Positions 61,101 to 64,000 of a stretch of 64,000 nucleotides of DNA are shown here, piece by piece. How positions within the stretch are numbered: position 1 is the first letter of the stretch; each line of letters opens with the position of its first letter. The translations under genes and the position numbers were made by a program. The stretch is from Streptomyces mayonensis (GTDB lineage: Bacteria > Actinomycetota > Actinomycetes > Streptomycetales > Streptomycetaceae): the NCBI RefSeq assembly GCF_018982965.1, contig NZ_JACBYP010000026.1, positions 17,727-81,726 of the forward strand, read 5' to 3'. The notes under the pieces are model-generated. The model was not told the DNA's origin and did not search any database. It was given only the letters and a program-made list of their open reading frames with translations.

Positions 61101-63418
61101 GCAACGACGCCGCGACGGCACAGGCCGCGGGAACCGCCGAGGCGGCCCCCGCCCCCGAGCCGATCCCGCACGGCCTCGGCGCGTCCCTGCCGCCCGCCGA
61201 CGCCCGCGCCAAGACCGAGGGCACCTTCCCGTACGCCGCCGACCTGTGGGCCGAGGGCCTGCTGTGGGCGGCCGTACTGCGCTCACCGCACCCGCACGCG
61301 CGCGTGGTGTCCATCGACACCACCCACGCGCGTGAGATGCCCGGTGTGCGGGCCGTCGTCACGCACGAGGACGTCCCCGGCGCCCCCCTGCACGGGCGCG
61401 GCGGCCGACACGCCGACCGGCCGGTCTTCGCCTCCGACGTCGTACGCCACCACGGCGAGCCGCTGGCCGCCGTCGCCGCCGACCACCCGGACACCGCGCG
61501 GATGGCCGCCGCCGCCGTCATCGTCGAGTACGAGGTGCTCGACCCGGTCACCGACCCGGAACAGGCCTTCGAGGCCGAGCCGCTCCACCCCGACGGCAAC
61601 CTGGTCCGGCACATCCCGCTGCGCCACGGCGACCCGGACGCGGCCGGTGACATCGTCGTCGAGGGCCTGTACCGCATCGGACGCCAGGACCCCGCGCCCA
61701 TAGGGGCCGAGGCCGGTCTGGCCGTGCCGCGCCCCGACGGCGGCGTGGAGCTGTACCTGGCCTCCACCGACCCGCACGGCGACCGCGACACCGCCGCCGC
61801 CTGCTACGGCCTGCCGCCCGAACAGGTGAAGATCGTCGTCACCGGGGTGCCCGGCGCCACCGCCGACCGCGAGGACCAGGGCTTCCAGCTGCCGCTCGGG
61901 CTGCTCGCGCTGAAGACCGGCTGCCCGGTGAAACTGACCGCCACGCGCGAGGAGTCCTTCCTCGGCCACGTCCACCGCCACCCCACGCTGCTCCGCTACC
62001 GCCACCACGCGGACGCCGAGGGCCGGGTCGTGAAGGTCGAGGCGCAGATCCTGCTCGACGCGGGCGCCTACGCCGACACCTCCTCCGACGCCCTGGCAGC
62101 CGCGGTGGCCTTCGCCTGCGGCCCCTACGTCGTCCCCAACGCCTTCATCGAGGGCTGGGCGGTACGCACCAACAACCCGCCCTCCGGCCATGTGCGCGGC
62201 GAGGGCGCCATGCAGGTCTGCGCCGCGTACGAGGCGCAGATGGACAAGATCGCCAAGAAGCTCGGCGCGGACCCGGCCGAGGTGCGGCTGCGCAACGTAC
62301 TGGCCACCGGCGACGTGCTCCCCACCGGCCAGACGGTCACGTGCCCCGCACCCGTCGCCGAACTCCTCCAGGCGGTCCGCGACCACCCCCTCCCGCCCCT
62401 GCCCAAGGACACGCCCGAGGACGAGTGGCTGCTGCCCGGCGGGCCCGAGGGCGCGGGCGAACCGGGCGCGGTGCGGCGGGGCGTGGGCTACGGCATCGGC
62501 ATGGTGCACATGCTGGGTGCCGAGGGCGCCGACGAGGTCTCCACGGCCACCGTGAAGGTCCAGGACGGTGTGGCGACGGTGCTGTGCGCGGCCGTCGAGA
62601 CCGGCCAGGGCTTCACCACGCTGGCCCGGCAGATCGTGCAGGACACGCTCGGTGTCGACGAGGTGCGGGTGGCTCCCGTCGACACCGACCAGCCCCCGGC
62701 CGGCGCGGGCTGCCGCGGCCGGCACACGTGGGTCTCGGGCGGTGCGGTGGAACGGGCCGCCAAGATGGTCCGCACCCAGCTCCTCCAGCCCCTGGCACAC
62801 CAGTTCGGGATGTCGACCGAGCTGCTCCAGATCGCCGACGGCAAGATCACCTCGTACGACGGCGTGCTGTCGACGACGGTCGCCGAGGCGCTGGACGGCA
62901 AGGAACTGTGGGCCACCGCCCAGTGCCGCCCGCACCCGACCGAGCCGCTGGACGAGGCCGGACAGGGCGACGCCTTCGTCGGCATGGCCTTCTGCGCGAT
63001 CCGCGCGGTGGTCGACGTCGACATCGAGATCGGCTCGGTACGGGTCGTGGAACTGGCCGTCGCCCAGGACGTGGGCCGCGTCCTGAACCCGGCCCAGCTG
63101 ACCGCCCGTCTCGAGGCGGGCGTGACGCAGGGGGTCGGCATCGCGCTCACGGAGAACCTCCGCACCCCCCGCGGCCTCGTCCGCCACCCCGACCTGACCG
63201 GCTACGCCCTGCCCACGGCACTCGACACCCCGGACATCCGGATCGTGAAGCTCGTCGAGGAACGCGACGTGGTCGCGCCCTTCGGCGCGAAGGCCGTCAG
63301 CGCGGTCCCGGTGGTCGCCTCCCCGGCGGCCGTCGCCTCCGCCGTGCGCGCCGCCACGGGCCGCCCGGTCAACCGCCTCCCGATCCGCCCGCAGGCGGCG
63401 GTGGTGACGGGCGGCTGA
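61097..63418 (+). CDS. Molybdopterin subunit of a xanthine-dehydrogenase-family enzyme, catalytic Glu replaced
   Basis: 773 residues from GTG at 61097. Family segments are recognisable: ARAKTEGTFPYAADL, VLRSPHPHARV, VRGEGAMQVCAAYE, ETGQGFTTLARQIVQDTLGV, AQDVGRVLNPAQL. But the GAKGVGEP loop, whose Glu is the catalytic base, reads GAKAVSAVP, with Ala736 at the Glu position. The usual GGGFGGK loop reads GATADREDQG. By XDH precedent this protein should not hydroxylate purines in the normal way. It may be a divergent molybdo-enzyme or a Moco-binding protein without that chemistry. Intact ORF and operon structure argue against simple decay. Confidence 0.85.
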   Translation: MSNDAATAQAAGTAEAAPAPEPIPHGLGASLPPADARAKTEGTFPYAADLWAEGLLWAAVLRSPHPHARVVSIDTTHAREMPGVRAVVTHEDVPGAPLHGRGGRHADRPVFASDVVRHHGEPLAAVAADHPDTARMAAAAVIVEYEVLDPVTDPEQAFEAEPLHPDGNLVRHIPLRHGDPDAAGDIVVEGLYRIGRQDPAPIGAEAGLAVPRPDGGVELYLASTDPHGDRDTAAACYGLPPEQVKIVVTGVPGATADREDQGFQLPLGLLALKTGCPVKLTATREESFLGHVHRHPTLLRYRHHADAEGRVVKVEAQILLDAGAYADTSSDALAAAVAFACGPYVVPNAFIEGWAVRTNNPPSGHVRGEGAMQVCAAYEAQMDKIAKKLGADPAEVRLRNVLATGDVLPTGQTVTCPAPVAELLQAVRDHPLPPLPKDTPEDEWLLPGGPEGAGEPGAVRRGVGYGIGMVHMLGAEGADEVSTATVKVQDGVATVLCAAVETGQGFTTLARQIVQDTLGVDEVRVAPVDTDQPPAGAGCRGRHTWVSGGAVERAAKMVRTQLLQPLAHQFGMSTELLQIADGKITSYDGVLSTTVAEALDGKELWATAQCRPHPTEPLDEAGQGDAFVGMAFCAIRAVVDVDIEIGSVRVVELAVAQDVGRVLNPAQLTARLEAGVTQGVGIALTENLRTPRGLVRHPDLTGYALPTALDTPDIRIVKLVEERDVVAPFGAKAVSAVPVVASPAAVASAVRAATGRPVNRLPIRPQAAVVTGG

Positions 63419-63590
63419 CCCTGATTCTCCCGGGTGGGGCAACGCGCGGCGGCTCCGGGGCGTCTGTCTGGAGAAGAACGGGTCCGGCACGCACGCGGAC
63501 GGGTTGTCAGTGGCGGCGCGTAGGCTCCGAAGGAGTGGGAACGGCAGCCGCCCGAGCACGGGCGGCCACACATTCTCGGGGGAAAAGACC

Positions 63591-64000
63591 ATGCAGGCGG
63601 CCATGACGACCGACACCACACCCGGTCCCCGCACGACGACGACCGCACCGCCGGCGTCCTTGGTGACCCGCGTCCGCTTCGCGACGTCGCTGGAGGACCC
63701 GCGCCGCCCCCGCGGCGCCGCCCGGCGCACTCAGCAGGGCTGCGATCGCCCCTCCCTGTGGAACACGTCCACCCTGATGAGCTGCCTGCTCCTGACGGCG
63801 GGCCACCGCACGGCACCGGCCCCCTTCCAGGACCTCCCCGCCTGCTTCCTCGACCGCGACTTCGCCCCCTCCCGGATCGCCCGCTTCGAGGACATCGACT
63901 TCCCCGCCACCCTCCTCCACGACCCCACCCGCCGCTTCCTCCGCGAGACGGGCCTCCCCGAGGACGCCCACCCCTTCCACCGCGACCAGGACCCGGACGG
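63591..64000 (+). CDS. Possible SUKH-4-type immunity-like protein, 3' end outside window
   Basis: 136 residues visible, open to the right edge. ATG at 63591 follows GGGGGAAAAG. The N-terminus is Thr/Pro-rich, then SLVTRVRFATSLEDPRRPRG. The later part (PSRIARFEDIDFPATLLHDP, RRFLRETGLPED) resembles the opening of SUKH-4 family proteins, where a Pro-rich strand is followed by RxFLxxxGLP. SUKH proteins neutralise polymorphic toxins or act as orphan immunity genes. Identification is tentative because the core is cut off. Confidence 0.45.
   Translation, partial: MQAAMTTDTTPGPRTTTTAPPASLVTRVRFATSLEDPRRPRGAARRTQQGCDRPSLWNTSTLMSCLLLTAGHRTAPAPFQDLPACFLDRDFAPSRIARFEDIDFPATLLHDPTRRFLRETGLPEDAHPFHRDQDPD

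Overview
This window is high-GC actinobacterial chromosome and almost certainly comes from a Streptomyces. The evidence is GC-rich third positions, frequent GTG/TTG starts, the tmRNA tag ANTKRDSSQQAFALAA, the matAB pellet-formation genes, the sigU/rsuA pair and the paired kinase genes pkaA/pkaB. From memory, the gene order follows the S. coelicolor SCO2987 to SCO2940 stretch. I saw no insertion sequence, integrase, CRISPR array, rRNA operon or conventional tRNA, so this reads as conserved core chromosome rather than an island.

Layout. 0-1 kb: divergent organic-peroxide pair ohrR/ohr. 1-11 kb (minus): two polytopic membrane proteins and three tandem GT2 plus TagF fusion proteins, a wall-polymer (teichoic-acid-like) locus. 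11-15 kb (minus): sugar ABC importer without its own ATPase. 15-23 kb: a 1363-residue FHA plus FtsK/SpoIIIE ATPase facing the Ser/Thr kinases pkaA and pkaB. 23-30 kb: housekeeping block of prfB, a sortase-type LAETG repeat protein, ftsEX, an S41 protease, smpB and ssrA. 30-33 kb: divergent MFS exporter and LysR regulator. 33-38 kb: matA-matB-acyltransferase operon for a poly-N-acetylglucosamine-type adhesin. 38-43 kb: repeat-tailed membrane protein, narK, nnaR and a CGNR regulator. 43-48 kb: sigU/rsuA, a HelD-like RNA-polymerase helicase and a structured intergenic RNA candidate. 48-53 kb: malic enzyme, hupA, murA, YqgE and a DUF3039 protein. 53-57.6 kb: aminosugar-type ABC importer plus cytoplasmic GH20 hexosaminidase behind a DasR-like site. 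57.9-63.4 kb: three-subunit xanthine-dehydrogenase-like operon. 63.6 kb to the end: start of a possible SUKH-type protein.

Functional links. Several loci concern the envelope: wall polymer, PNAG-type exopolysaccharide, FtsEX with MurA, and a sortase substrate. Phospho-signalling is concentrated at 15-23 kb, and the kinase PkaA and the adhesin protein MatA share an unusual repeated T-x-V-L-P motif with the spacing FHA domains prefer. Both ABC importers lack an ATPase and probably use a shared one such as MsiK.

Most unusual points: the xanthine-dehydrogenase-like operon, whose Moco subunit has Ala where the catalytic Glu should be and whose 2Fe-2S subunit carries an extra N-terminal extension of about 540 residues; graded loss of catalytic histidines across the three TagF-like paralogues; the T-x-V-L-P arrays; a leader hairpin and Shine-Dalgarno-like minisatellite at the start of the HelD-like gene; and the structured RNA candidate near 47.55 kb.
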